DNA from: an uncultured Phocaeicola sp.
GTDB lineage: Bacteria > Bacteroidota > Bacteroidia > Bacteroidales > Bacteroidaceae
Assembly (NCBI GenBank): GCA_947581855.1
Contig: CANPVZ010000024.1
Coordinates: 1-59,147, forward strand
Length of the DNA stretch: 59,147 nt
Direction of reading: 5' to 3'
In this document: one piece after another, positions 1 to 7,100 of the stretch
How the letters are laid out: each line of letters starts with the position of its first letter
Numbering within the stretch: the stretch's first letter is position 1
Program-made: the position numbers and the translations under genes
The notes under the pieces: model-generated
Told to the model about the DNA's origin: nothing
What the model saw: the letters and a program-made list of their open reading frames with translations, nothing else
Database searches by the model: none

Positions 1-7
1 ACAAAAA

Positions 8-49
8 AGCCAACTAATTCGCAATACTTTGAGCTTGAATTAGTTGGCT
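8..49 (-). terminator. Intrinsic terminator-like hairpin
   Basis: A perfect 13-bp stem (8-20 with 37-49) encloses a 16-nt loop. Read leftward it is followed by a run of T (the A run at 3-8). It lies about 200 bp beyond the end of the lipoprotein gene and probably ends leftward transcription; the other side is only weakly T-rich. Confidence 0.7.
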
Positions 50-255
50 AATTTTATAGTATTTTCTGAATGTCCCTGTTTAAGTTCTTTCCAAACCTGT
101 CGCAAGGATGGAGGCAAAAGATGTTTGCTTTTGTTGCACAGGAAGCTAAAATGTTACTATCCGTAAATATATAAAAACTATCATTTTTACATCCTCTAAT
201 CTTTAAAAATTGAGTATTTCTTTTGCCTAGAGATTAGAAAGAAAAAAAACTCAAA

Positions 256-693
256 TTATTTATATTTCTTTTTAAGTATATAATTTTCAGCTAATTCTCC
301 GGTTATTTCTTTTTTATCCATATTTAATCTGCGAAGTTGGTTCTTTTCAACTTTGTAATATTGCTCTTCTCCTTTATTGGGTATAAGGGTTAGTAAGCTG
401 TCTTCTAAGGTATAAGTTCCGGACTCGTTGAAGGATTGATTTCTATCGATATACTTAGAATCCAAGGTAAAGGTTTTATCCTTTTTAAGAATTAAGGTCG
501 TTTCAATACCAGGACAATCTGCAGCTGGAAATATTCCTTTATATGTACCATCATAATTCGGAGAATTATCTGTAGAACGTATGTTTATATTCTGAGTCTC
601 TTCATTCATTAGTTTTTCATTACTTTTTTGTTGCTGGGTTCCACACGCAGCCAAAACAAAAGCGGTACATACCAGTGCATAAATCTTTTTCAT
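256..693 (-). CDS. NlpE-like lipoprotein
   Basis: A 145-residue secreted lipoprotein. The signal peptide ends in a lipobox with the lipidated Cys at residue 17. The mature part matches the NlpE N-terminal domain, a small beta barrel of envelope stress/copper-resistance lipoproteins, in its core 'YKGIFPAADCPGIETTLILK' and the following 'SGTYTLEDS' strand. Classical NlpE has a CxxC pair here; this protein has AADC, so the first Cys is lost and the redox or metal-sensing role of E. coli NlpE may not apply. A short serine- and asparagine-rich linker follows the lipid anchor. It lies 22 bp before the end of the dehydrogenase gene on the same strand. Family placement is fairly sure, function is not. 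Confidence 0.75.
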   Translation of the reverse strand: MKKIYALVCTAFVLAACGTQQQKSNEKLMNEETQNINIRSTDNSPNYDGTYKGIFPAADCPGIETTLILKKDKTFTLDSKYIDRNQSFNESGTYTLEDSLLTLIPNKGEEQYYKVEKNQLRRLNMDKKEITGELAENYILKKKYK

Positions 694-714
694 ATAATTA
701 AGTATTTAGTTAAG

Positions 715-1890
715 TTATTTTTGTGCTAATTTGTAAATTTCTTTAGTATCTTTCTTTCCTAATTGAACATAGCTGCCTATTTTTTCACCTTTGTTCATGT
801 GCAGTTTGGTAACTAATAAATCAATGTCCGGATTTTCAATACCTAGTTGCTTAAACGTTACCGGCAATCCCAAAGAGATAAAAAATTCCTTTAATGCTTT
901 TACTCCTTTTAATGCAACGCTTTTTAGATCGGTATGTTCAGGGATGTTCCATACTCTGATAGCAAATTGGGCTATTTTTTCCGTATGGTGTTCACTCATC
1001 CAGGTGAGCCATGCCGGAAAAATAACGGATAATCCTGCTCCGTGGGTGACATTATACAAGGCACTAATTTCGTGCTCCATAAAATGAGAAGCCCAATCTT
1101 CTTCACATCCCACACCGCATGTCCCGTTATGTGCTATGGTACCGCACCACATTAAATTGGCACGAGCATCATAATTTGTCGGTTCGTTCATTACAATACG
1201 GGCTTCCCGGATAATAGCCATAAGCGTTCCTTCACACAAGCGATCTGCAATTTCCACTTCTTTTGTATTAGTAAAGTAGCGTTCCATGATATGTGCCATC
1301 ATATCTGCAATACCACAGGCCGTCTGATATGCTGGTAAAGTGTAAGTAAGTTCGGGATTCATAATGGCGAAAACAGGTCGGAGTAATTCGGGTGCTCTTA
1401 AACTTAACTTTTGAAGACCGTCCAGTTTTGTAATAACAGAGTTCCCCGACCCTTCACTTCCAGCAGCAGGGATAGTTAGTATTACCCCAACTTTTAATGC
1501 CTCGTTCACTTTGGCCTTATGGATGAAGAAATCCCAAAAATCTCCGTTATAGGGAACACCTGCAGCAATGGCTTTGGCTGTATCAATAACAGAACCCCCT
1601 CCTATTGCAAGGATAAAGTTTATCTTTTCGCGGCGACAAAGGTCAATGCCTTCATATACCTTAGGGTCTGTAGGATTGGGTTGTATTCCACCTATTTTGG
1701 TATATGGTATTTTTTCTTCTTGAAGTGTTATTTCTATTCGTTCAAGTAATCCGCTACGTACTACTGAACCGCCTCCGTAAACAATCAATACTTTATTTGC
1801 ATTTTGCTTTTTTATAAGTTTCCCAGTCTCTTTTTCTGTACCTTTTCCAAAAACGTAGTAAGTAGGACAATAAAATGTAAAGTTTTCCAT
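715..1890 (-). CDS. Iron-containing alcohol dehydrogenase, YqhD/BdhA type
   Basis: A 391-residue group III alcohol dehydrogenase that reduces aldehydes such as butyraldehyde or methylglyoxal-type carbonyls with NAD(P)H in the cytoplasm. The N terminus 'MENFTFYCPTYYVFGKG' is the family's usual start, so the ATG at 1890 is chosen over an upstream in-frame extension. The nucleotide-binding 'GGGSVIDTAKAIA' lies near residue 95. Metal ligands are seen in 'ADMMAHIMERYF' and in the two His of 'FMEHEISALYNVTHGAGL'. A possible -7 box (TATATTTG on the minus strand, 1922-1915) lies just upstream. The substrate is not defined by sequence. Confidence 0.9.
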   Translation of the reverse strand: MENFTFYCPTYYVFGKGTEKETGKLIKKQNANKVLIVYGGGSVVRSGLLERIEITLQEEKIPYTKIGGIQPNPTDPKVYEGIDLCRREKINFILAIGGGSVIDTAKAIAAGVPYNGDFWDFFIHKAKVNEALKVGVILTIPAAGSEGSGNSVITKLDGLQKLSLRAPELLRPVFAIMNPELTYTLPAYQTACGIADMMAHIMERYFTNTKEVEIADRLCEGTLMAIIREARIVMNEPTNYDARANLMWCGTIAHNGTCGVGCEEDWASHFMEHEISALYNVTHGAGLSVIFPAWLTWMSEHHTEKIAQFAIRVWNIPEHTDLKSVALKGVKALKEFFISLGLPVTFKQLGIENPDIDLLVTKLHMNKGEKIGSYVQLGKKDTKEIYKLAQK

Positions 1891-1922
1891 ATTATTTTTT
1901 TCTTTAATATATAACAAATATA

Positions 1923-2368
1923 ATTGAAAGAAGATTAGAATGGGGTGCAATTAATTATAATTAGTGATATATTAACAATGTGCAACAACCATTAGTTGGG
2001 GTTTGATTACTTGCATACTATTACTTACTTTATAGTACTTATTGATAGCTTGAATATATTTTATGTCATCACTATATAGGGCAAGATTGCAATATTTTTT
2101 AATTAATTGTTGTGTGATGAGAGAGAAGGAAATATAAGAGACATGTATATCACTCCATTTATTTGAAAAGAAATAGTAGCAAAGAGCACTATTTGAAGTT
2201 GCTATAAATAACACATATTGTGGTATTAAATAGCAATATTACTTATTCTGATAACATTATTAGTTATTTTGCTAGTTTCCATAAATTATCCTATTCCTTG
2301 ATTACAAATAGATTAGCCTTTTTATGATAGCTTTTAGAGCGTAAACTTATAAAAAAAGTATAGAAATG
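1923..2368. other. AT-rich intergenic stretch, no convincing gene
   Basis: No gene is supported between the dehydrogenase and tRNA-Lys. An 80-codon leftward open frame (1972-2214) lacks a recognisable ribosome-binding site, family motif or neighbour link and is treated as chance. Confidence 0.6.
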
Positions 2369-2400
2369 TTTGGAAGAATAGAATAAAAATTCTACCTTTG
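2369..2400 (+). promoter_or_regulatory. Promoter of tRNA-Lys
   Basis: A Bacteroidetes promoter: -33 TTTG at 2369-2372 and -7 TACCTTTG at 2393-2400, separated by 20 bp. The tRNA starts 23 bp downstream of the -7 box. Confidence 0.85.
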
Positions 2401-2422
2401 CAACCGCAAAACAGAAAGAAAT

Positions 2423-2495
2423 GCACTCTTAGCTCAGTTGGTAGAGCAACTGACTCTTAATCAGTGGGTCCAGGGTTCGAATCCCTGAGGGTGTA
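2423..2495 (+). tRNA. tRNA-Lys (anticodon CTT)
   Basis: A complete 73-nt cloverleaf. The 7-bp acceptor stem GCACTCT/AGGGTGT has two wobble pairs. The D arm has GCTC/GAGC, the anticodon stem ACTGA/TCAGT holds the loop CTCTTAA (anticodon CTT, reading AAG), and the T arm is CAGGG-TTCGAAT-CCCTG. The discriminator is A and no CCA is encoded. It has its own promoter and terminator. Confidence 0.97.
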
Positions 2496-2502
2496 CGAAT
2501 GT

Positions 2503-2552
2503 AAAAGAGTATAATTAGTTAAGTTTTATAACTTTCAAATTATACTCTTTTT
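2503..2552 (+). terminator. Terminator of tRNA-Lys
   Basis: A 14-bp stem AAAAGAGTATAATT with its complement ends in a T run, immediately after the tRNA. Confidence 0.85.
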
Positions 2553-2614
2553 CTTTATGTAAAGAGGGGTATCAGTAAATAAAGGATCAACGTAAAAACC
2601 TGAGGGATTTTACT

Positions 2615-2920
2615 TTTAGCTATATAACATAGTAAGTCTGTATTGTATAAAAGAACTTCTTATTCCTAACTAACTACCCTAAATGTATTAGGAAAGCTTT
2701 AATTTTGACATTGAATAATTCCACCGCAGTATTGTTGCCCTCCTTTCAAAGAAATTAATAATATTCCAATAGTGCATTAGAATGGGATTTAACTACTCTT
2801 CCAAAGGTATGGAATACTGATATCCACTTTATTATACCACCTTGCAAGGTTTAGCCAAAGATTAATGTAAGGCTTTAAAGTATTTCTCTTTTACGATAAA
2901 TCATTGCTAATCCATATAAG
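2615..2920 (-). pseudogene. ISL3/IS204-family transposase, degenerate C-terminal remnant
   Basis: Translated in several leftward frames, this stretch gives pieces of an ISL3-type DDE transposase: 'LNLARWYNKVD', then 'MHYWNIINFFERRAT', then in another frame 'NTAVELFNVKIKAFLIHLG'. The last matches the family's hallmark around the catalytic Glu (STNaxaEsFNxKIKxFR). At least two frame changes and several stops separate the pieces, so the gene is dead. No intact terminal repeats are visible. The family match rests on recognised motif order, not on a search. Confidence 0.6.
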
Positions 2921-3626
2921 AAAAATTTTCTTTTAATTCTTCTTTAAAACTATCGTTTATGTTCAAGTTGTGTCTAATATTGTTTTATAAAGAAACGAAA
3001 TGTAATTGGCAGAAACAAAATATAAACAATTAATATTTAATTAAATAATAAGAGTAGGAATACCTTATAATATAGTAAATTATTTAATGTGTCTGTCTTG
3101 TTTCTCCTTGAATATTTCCTTTCGCACATCTGTGCAAGTAATCTCTCACAATTGTGAAAGATGTCTTTCATATCTTGTAGAAGAGAACTCTCACAACTGT
3201 GAGAAAGAAAGTTTTTCAGGGAAAGCAAGATAGTTTCCTATGCATGTAGCATAAATTGATCATTATCTTTTTTATTGATGTTTGAACAATTGTTCTGATT
3301 TATTAAAGTAATTAATTAGTAAAGGGGCTGTTCATTTTTTAAATAAGAAAAAAACTCATTCACAAATGCCATTGTAGATTTTTTCGATATTTGCTGAAGA
3401 TCCCTAAAGAAATGGTGTCCATATAAATGGAGTACACTTAAAAGCTTTAAAAAGTTATATTTATATGAGTATAATTTCGCCAGTAAAAATTTATCAGTAA
3501 TACTATTTCAAATTTTTAGGTCACTATAGTTATGATGTTATTTTGTATCAATTCTCTTTTCTGATATAACTAAATTTGAGGAAATATTTAAATAAAAAAT
3601 GCCTGTTGTTACGTATAAAAAGTCAT
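2921..3626. other. Gene-free AT-rich stretch
   Basis: Apart from the palindrome cluster at 3124-3204, no coding region, RNA or repeat is supported here. A GGGGCTGTTCA string near 3325 resembles insertion-sequence end sequences in general and may be debris from an old insertion. Confidence 0.5.
3124..3204. repeat. Three spaced palindromes, possible operator array
   Basis: Three related dyads occur: GCACA-TC-TGTGC (3124-3135), TCACAATTGTGA (3146-3157) and TCTCACA-AC-TGTGAGA (3189-3204). All share a CACA/TGTG core. Their centres are 22 and 45 bp apart, about two and four DNA turns, as expected for sites of one dimeric regulator. They fall in a 63-codon leftward open frame that is probably not a gene. 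No regulator is identified. Confidence 0.5.
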
Positions 3627-4151
3627 TTAATCTTCTTGCCAATCTTCTGATAAACTAAATTCTTTTTTGGCAAATAATTCCGCTAAACCGGATATTTGTT
3701 TAAGACGAAGCAATTCATCCTTGTCCATTCCTATATTCTCTATAATCCACTTGTCGGACATACCGGAGCGAACTAAATCTGATACAATTCCTGACATTAG
3801 TTCGATGGAGTGCACTCCTCGTGCCCTGTTATGTCGAATAGTTGATGCCATTCGATGAGATAGGTCTTTATCTATGACCACAATTGGTAACAATCCATGT
3901 TCTCGTTCGTAAATACGATGGGAGGTTTTCATCACTAAGTATCTGTGATAACCGTCTACAAGCTCATATTGATCTTTATCTTTTATATAGTAACAAACAC
4001 AAGGCATAGTGTAACCGTCTTCCCAAATAGATAATTCTAATAACTGCATTTCAGGTGGAGCAACAACATTCGGATTATAACTGTTGGCTACCACTTTTTC
4101 TACAGGTATTGCTTTGACCGAGTATACTGGACTTTTAAAGTTATCTCTCAT
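3627..4151 (-). CDS. ParB/sulfiredoxin-like domain protein, IbrB type
   Basis: A 174-residue cytoplasmic protein with a ParB N-terminal nuclease-like fold at residues ~10-110: 'VKAIPVEKVVANSYNPNV' and the 'LVDGYHRYLVM' and 'TIRHNRARGVHS' segments typical of this superfamily. A helical part follows. It overlaps the end of the IbrA-like gene by 11 nt on the same strand. ParB-fold IbrB and PAPS-reductase-like IbrA are a known pair in Proteobacteria, named for immunoglobulin-binding regulators; their biochemical activity is not established. The pairing supports the family call more than a function. Confidence 0.75.
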   Translation of the reverse strand: MRDNFKSPVYSVKAIPVEKVVANSYNPNVVAPPEMQLLELSIWEDGYTMPCVCYYIKDKDQYELVDGYHRYLVMKTSHRIYEREHGLLPIVVIDKDLSHRMASTIRHNRARGVHSIELMSGIVSDLVRSGMSDKWIIENIGMDKDELLRLKQISGLAELFAKKEFSLSEDWQED

Positions 4152-5433
4152 ATTGTCTGATTTTATATTGATTCATAGCATATTCTCTCATATCTCTTTC
4201 CCGTTTTGTTTGGGCAAATCCCATATATTTACAAGTGTGGTCATTTTTCATTATACACATACACATTCGTTTATAAGTTGGGATTTCTCTGAATTCCGAA
4301 ATATCTATATCATCTAGGTATTCCATGCGTACAGGTCTCTTATTCGTGCGATAAGCAGAACTGTCTTCTACAATAATAGGAATGTTAGCAGCTTTCAGTT
4401 TCTCTATTGTTTTTTCTGATAAACATCCTCCTCTTTCTCGCCAGAATTTAATACTTACAGTTAATTTGTCCATATAATTCTCACGTATTTCTTTAGGAAG
4501 GGTATTTAATAAAAAATACATATACTTTTTCCATGAGAAACCTTTCGGACATGTTATTCCTCTCCAACCCATAGCTGTGGTATTACCGTATATGCCTGCG
4601 CATCCTACTCCATTGACACGCCCTACCATGCGTCCCCAGGTATTAGGGTCTATGGCTCTGTAAATAGCTAAAGTGGGTATAGCCTGGGATATGAATGGAC
4701 TTGCAACTCGTTGACGGGATAGTGGAATACCTGCTTGATAATATAGATCATAAAGATGATTGTATGGCCAGCCAAATCGTCCATTTGCTATCCATATATC
4801 CGTAGTAGTCCAATCGTAAAGGGGATATGCATTATATTGTTGCCATCCTGTTTTATGTGTCCATTTATAATTGCATAAATGCTTAAAATTCCGACCACTA
4901 TATATCGCTCTCCAACGGTTAAAACTTTCTTGTGTTCTAATTCCTACTAAACAGCAAATTTTCTTACATTTTTTTCGTTTCTGGAGCCATTCGGAGAATT
5001 GGTTTTGAAAATCATAATCCCAAAGGTCATAATTAAAAAAATTGAAGTCCTTTTCCGTAAAGCATCTTTGAGGCATATTCCGAACCCAAATATCTTTGCA
5101 GTTATTATCCCAAGGTCTCCAATATAGTTGGAACATAGATGTACAGGTTGAAACTTTAAAAGGTACACAGCAATGGAATACTTCCAATATATCTTGGTTT
5201 TCTGAAAATGTATGTTCTACATAATCGATTGTTTGGCGGTATTGGACTTCATAATCCATATGAAATACTCCTAGTTTACGGGTTGGAGCATTTTTACGGA
5301 TATAATCTATACAAAGGTTTAAAAGTACACCACTATCCTTTCCTCCGGAAAAGGAAACATAAACGTAATCAAAATAATCGAAAATGATTTTTAATCTTCT
5401 TTGTGTTGCTTCATATACATTTAATCTGTGCAT
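4141..5433 (-). CDS. PAPS-reductase-like ATP pyrophosphatase (DUF3440), IbrA type
   Basis: A 430-residue member of the adenine nucleotide alpha hydrolase superfamily. The PP-loop SGGKDSG at residues 29-35 binds ATP; the DUF3440 part follows with the 'PLYDWTTTDIWIAN' segment also seen in PAPS reductases. Members probably adenylate or thiolate a substrate that is not known. The ATG at 5433 is chosen because the family begins shortly before the PP-loop; a TTG at 5454 would add seven residues. It overlaps the acetyltransferase upstream by 13 nt and the ParB-like gene downstream by 11 nt, so the three are one operon. Confidence 0.8.
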   Translation of the reverse strand: MHRLNVYEATQRRLKIIFDYFDYVYVSFSGGKDSGVLLNLCIDYIRKNAPTRKLGVFHMDYEVQYRQTIDYVEHTFSENQDILEVFHCCVPFKVSTCTSMFQLYWRPWDNNCKDIWVRNMPQRCFTEKDFNFFNYDLWDYDFQNQFSEWLQKRKKCKKICCLVGIRTQESFNRWRAIYSGRNFKHLCNYKWTHKTGWQQYNAYPLYDWTTTDIWIANGRFGWPYNHLYDLYYQAGIPLSRQRVASPFISQAIPTLAIYRAIDPNTWGRMVGRVNGVGCAGIYGNTTAMGWRGITCPKGFSWKKYMYFLLNTLPKEIRENYMDKLTVSIKFWRERGGCLSEKTIEKLKAANIPIIVEDSSAYRTNKRPVRMEYLDDIDISEFREIPTYKRMCMCIMKNDHTCKYMGFAQTKRERDMREYAMNQYKIRQYER

Positions 5434-5840
5434 ACCACATTTTTCTTGGAACAATATTTCATTTTATCATAGTTTTTCCATTGGAGGTGGGTACAAAAAC
5501 CGTTTTGTATAAATAACTCTACATGTCTTTTATGAACCGTTGCCCAAAGTTCTGTTTCATTTGTCTGATCTTTGATAATTTCTTTTAATAGACTTTTTAA
5601 GAGAGAGGTATCATCTCCCTTTACATAATAATTATCTATTAAATAATTGTAGTTATCTATCATTTTAATAGGAATAAAACCGATAGTTTGTTCCCCCTCA
5701 GTTGCTACATACCAAACATATCTAGCATCCGTTTTGAATGGGTAGTTATTGTTTTGTCGCAGAATGACGGGATTCATAACTAGCGAGCAAACAAGCTCAT
5801 ATAATCTCTTGTTTGTACCGTGAAGTTTCATAATCTCCAT
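5421..5840 (-). CDS. GNAT-like acetyltransferase, first gene of the IbrAB operon
   Basis: A 139-residue protein with the strand order of a small GNAT acetyltransferase: 'YVWYVATEGEQTIGFIPIK' (beta 2-4), a variable middle, then 'ETELWATVHKRHVELFIQNG' and 'FCTHLQWKNYDKMKYC' (beta 5-7). The ATG at 5840 is chosen because an upstream TTG at 5867 falls inside the -7 promoter box. It leads the operon with the IbrA/IbrB-like genes, so its substrate may be linked to theirs. Fold call moderate, substrate unknown. Confidence 0.6.
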   Translation of the reverse strand: MEIMKLHGTNKRLYELVCSLVMNPVILRQNNNYPFKTDARYVWYVATEGEQTIGFIPIKMIDNYNYLIDNYYVKGDDTSLLKSLLKEIIKDQTNETELWATVHKRHVELFIQNGFCTHLQWKNYDKMKYCSKKNVVCTD

Positions 5841-5864
5841 AGTAAAAAGTCTAATATTCTCTTG

Positions 5865-5872
5865 CAAAGGTA
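5865..5872 (-). promoter_or_regulatory. -7 box of the acetyltransferase-ibrAB operon
   Basis: TACCTTTG on the minus strand, a perfect TAnnTTTG match 25 bp upstream of the chosen start. No clear -33 element is visible. Confidence 0.55.
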
Positions 5873-6213
5873 ATGAAAATTAAAGATGGTCTTTCTTCTT
5901 TTTGTTAAAATTTTAACTATTTTTATTGAACAACCTCTTAGTATAATGTATAAGAAAGGATTTACTTTTTCTGAAAAGAGAATACTTGCTATTTTTTCAT
6001 CATCTATTATATCCTATTTTCTTTCATATAAATAAGGACAAAAACTCACTATTGCTTTTTGGGATACTATACAGTTTTTGAGAAAAACGTTTTATTTACT
6101 TTAGAAAGATATAATTCTTTTCAAAAGGTTTGTATTGCGAAAGTAGATAGATATCTTATTAATGAGATTTTATTTTAATAAAACTTCTAATTCATAACTA
6201 ATTAAAAATAAAG
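5873..6213. other. Intergenic stretch without a gene
   Basis: AT-rich sequence upstream of the acetyltransferase operon and beyond the hydrolase terminator. No coding frame, RNA or notable repeat is seen. Confidence 0.6.
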
Positions 6214-6259
6214 GAAAGGTTGTCTGAATTTCTTCTTCATTCAACAACCTTTCTTTTTT
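6214..6259. terminator. Bidirectional terminator after the WalJ-like gene
   Basis: A 10-bp stem GAAAGGTTGT/ACAACCTTTC (6214-6223 with 6244-6253) has a T run on the plus side and a T-rich tail on the minus side. It ends leftward transcription from the hydrolase gene at 6275. Confidence 0.75.
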
Positions 6260-6274
6260 ATTGAAGTTATGAGT

Positions 6275-7075
6275 TTATTCAAACTCATATAAATCGGAAG
6301 GAACATTTCTTTTTAAAGCGATAATTTGAATATCTTTACCAACAATGATTCCTTTATCCCGCAACTTCCATTCTACTGTTTTGTAGGCTAATTCAGGATG
6401 ATTGTTATCTTTGCTCAAATGACAGAGCCATACATATTTCAGTTCTTCGCATATATGTTCTGCCAAGAATTCTGCCGCCTCTATATTACTTAAATGGCCA
6501 TTCGGTCCTACTATGCGTTCTTTTAGGTATAGTGGATACGTTCCCATTCGAAGCATTTCTTCATCGTAATTAGCCTCCAGTATCAAATAATTGGCCTTGC
6601 ACATATATTGTGAGGCTATGGTAGTGATATGTCCTATGTCCGTTACAAAACAGTATTTTTTCCCTTCTGCTTCTATAAAATATCCTACATTATCTGTTCC
6701 ATCATGAGGTACCTCGAATGCCGTAATAGTGAAGTCACCTAATTTTATAGGGGATTCTTTTTTAAGAATATGAGCAGAAGTTTTTAGCTTTTCAGTCATA
6801 CAATGACTACGGTTAATACCCATATGTACTTCTTTTGTCGTATAGACAGGAATATAATATTTCTCTCCTAAGCATCCTATCGACTTGATATGGTCGGCAT
6901 GATCATGAGTCACCAATACAGCATGAATAGAAGAAAGAGAAATATTGTATTCCTTTAAATGTTTTTTTATTGTGCGCACTCCTATACCGGCATCTATCAA
7001 CAAGGCGGTTTGAGGAGTTGCTATGTAGTAGCAATTCCCGCTACTTCCACTTGCCAGACTTATAAATTTAATCAT
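6275..7075 (-). CDS. MBL-fold metallohydrolase, WalJ/YycJ type
   Basis: A 266-residue cytoplasmic metallo-beta-lactamase-fold enzyme. The N terminus 'FISLASGSSGNCYYI' and metal motif THDHADH (residues 56-62) are the signature of the YycJ/WalJ group, two-metal hydrolases with predicted exonuclease activity on DNA. Further ligands lie in 'EVPHDG' and 'FVTDIGH', and the late His in 'WLCHLSKDNNHPE'. It is 25 bp downstream of tamL and may be cotranscribed with it. Confidence 0.88.
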   Translation of the reverse strand: MIKFISLASGSSGNCYYIATPQTALLIDAGIGVRTIKKHLKEYNISLSSIHAVLVTHDHADHIKSIGCLGEKYYIPVYTTKEVHMGINRSHCMTEKLKTSAHILKKESPIKLGDFTITAFEVPHDGTDNVGYFIEAEGKKYCFVTDIGHITTIASQYMCKANYLILEANYDEEMLRMGTYPLYLKERIVGPNGHLSNIEAAEFLAEHICEELKYVWLCHLSKDNNHPELAYKTVEWKLRDKGIIVGKDIQIIALKRNVPSDLYEFE

Positions 7076-7100
7076 TATTTTTTGTTTCTATGTTTCTTGT

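Noticed and set aside
1972..2214. 80-codon leftward open frame between the dehydrogenase and tRNA-Lys
   Set aside because: AT-rich, no ribosome-binding site, no motif, no neighbour coupling; looks like chance.
3037..3228. 63-codon leftward frame over the palindrome cluster
   Set aside because: Its repeated CE/SH text comes from the DNA palindromes; no start signal or homology is recognised.
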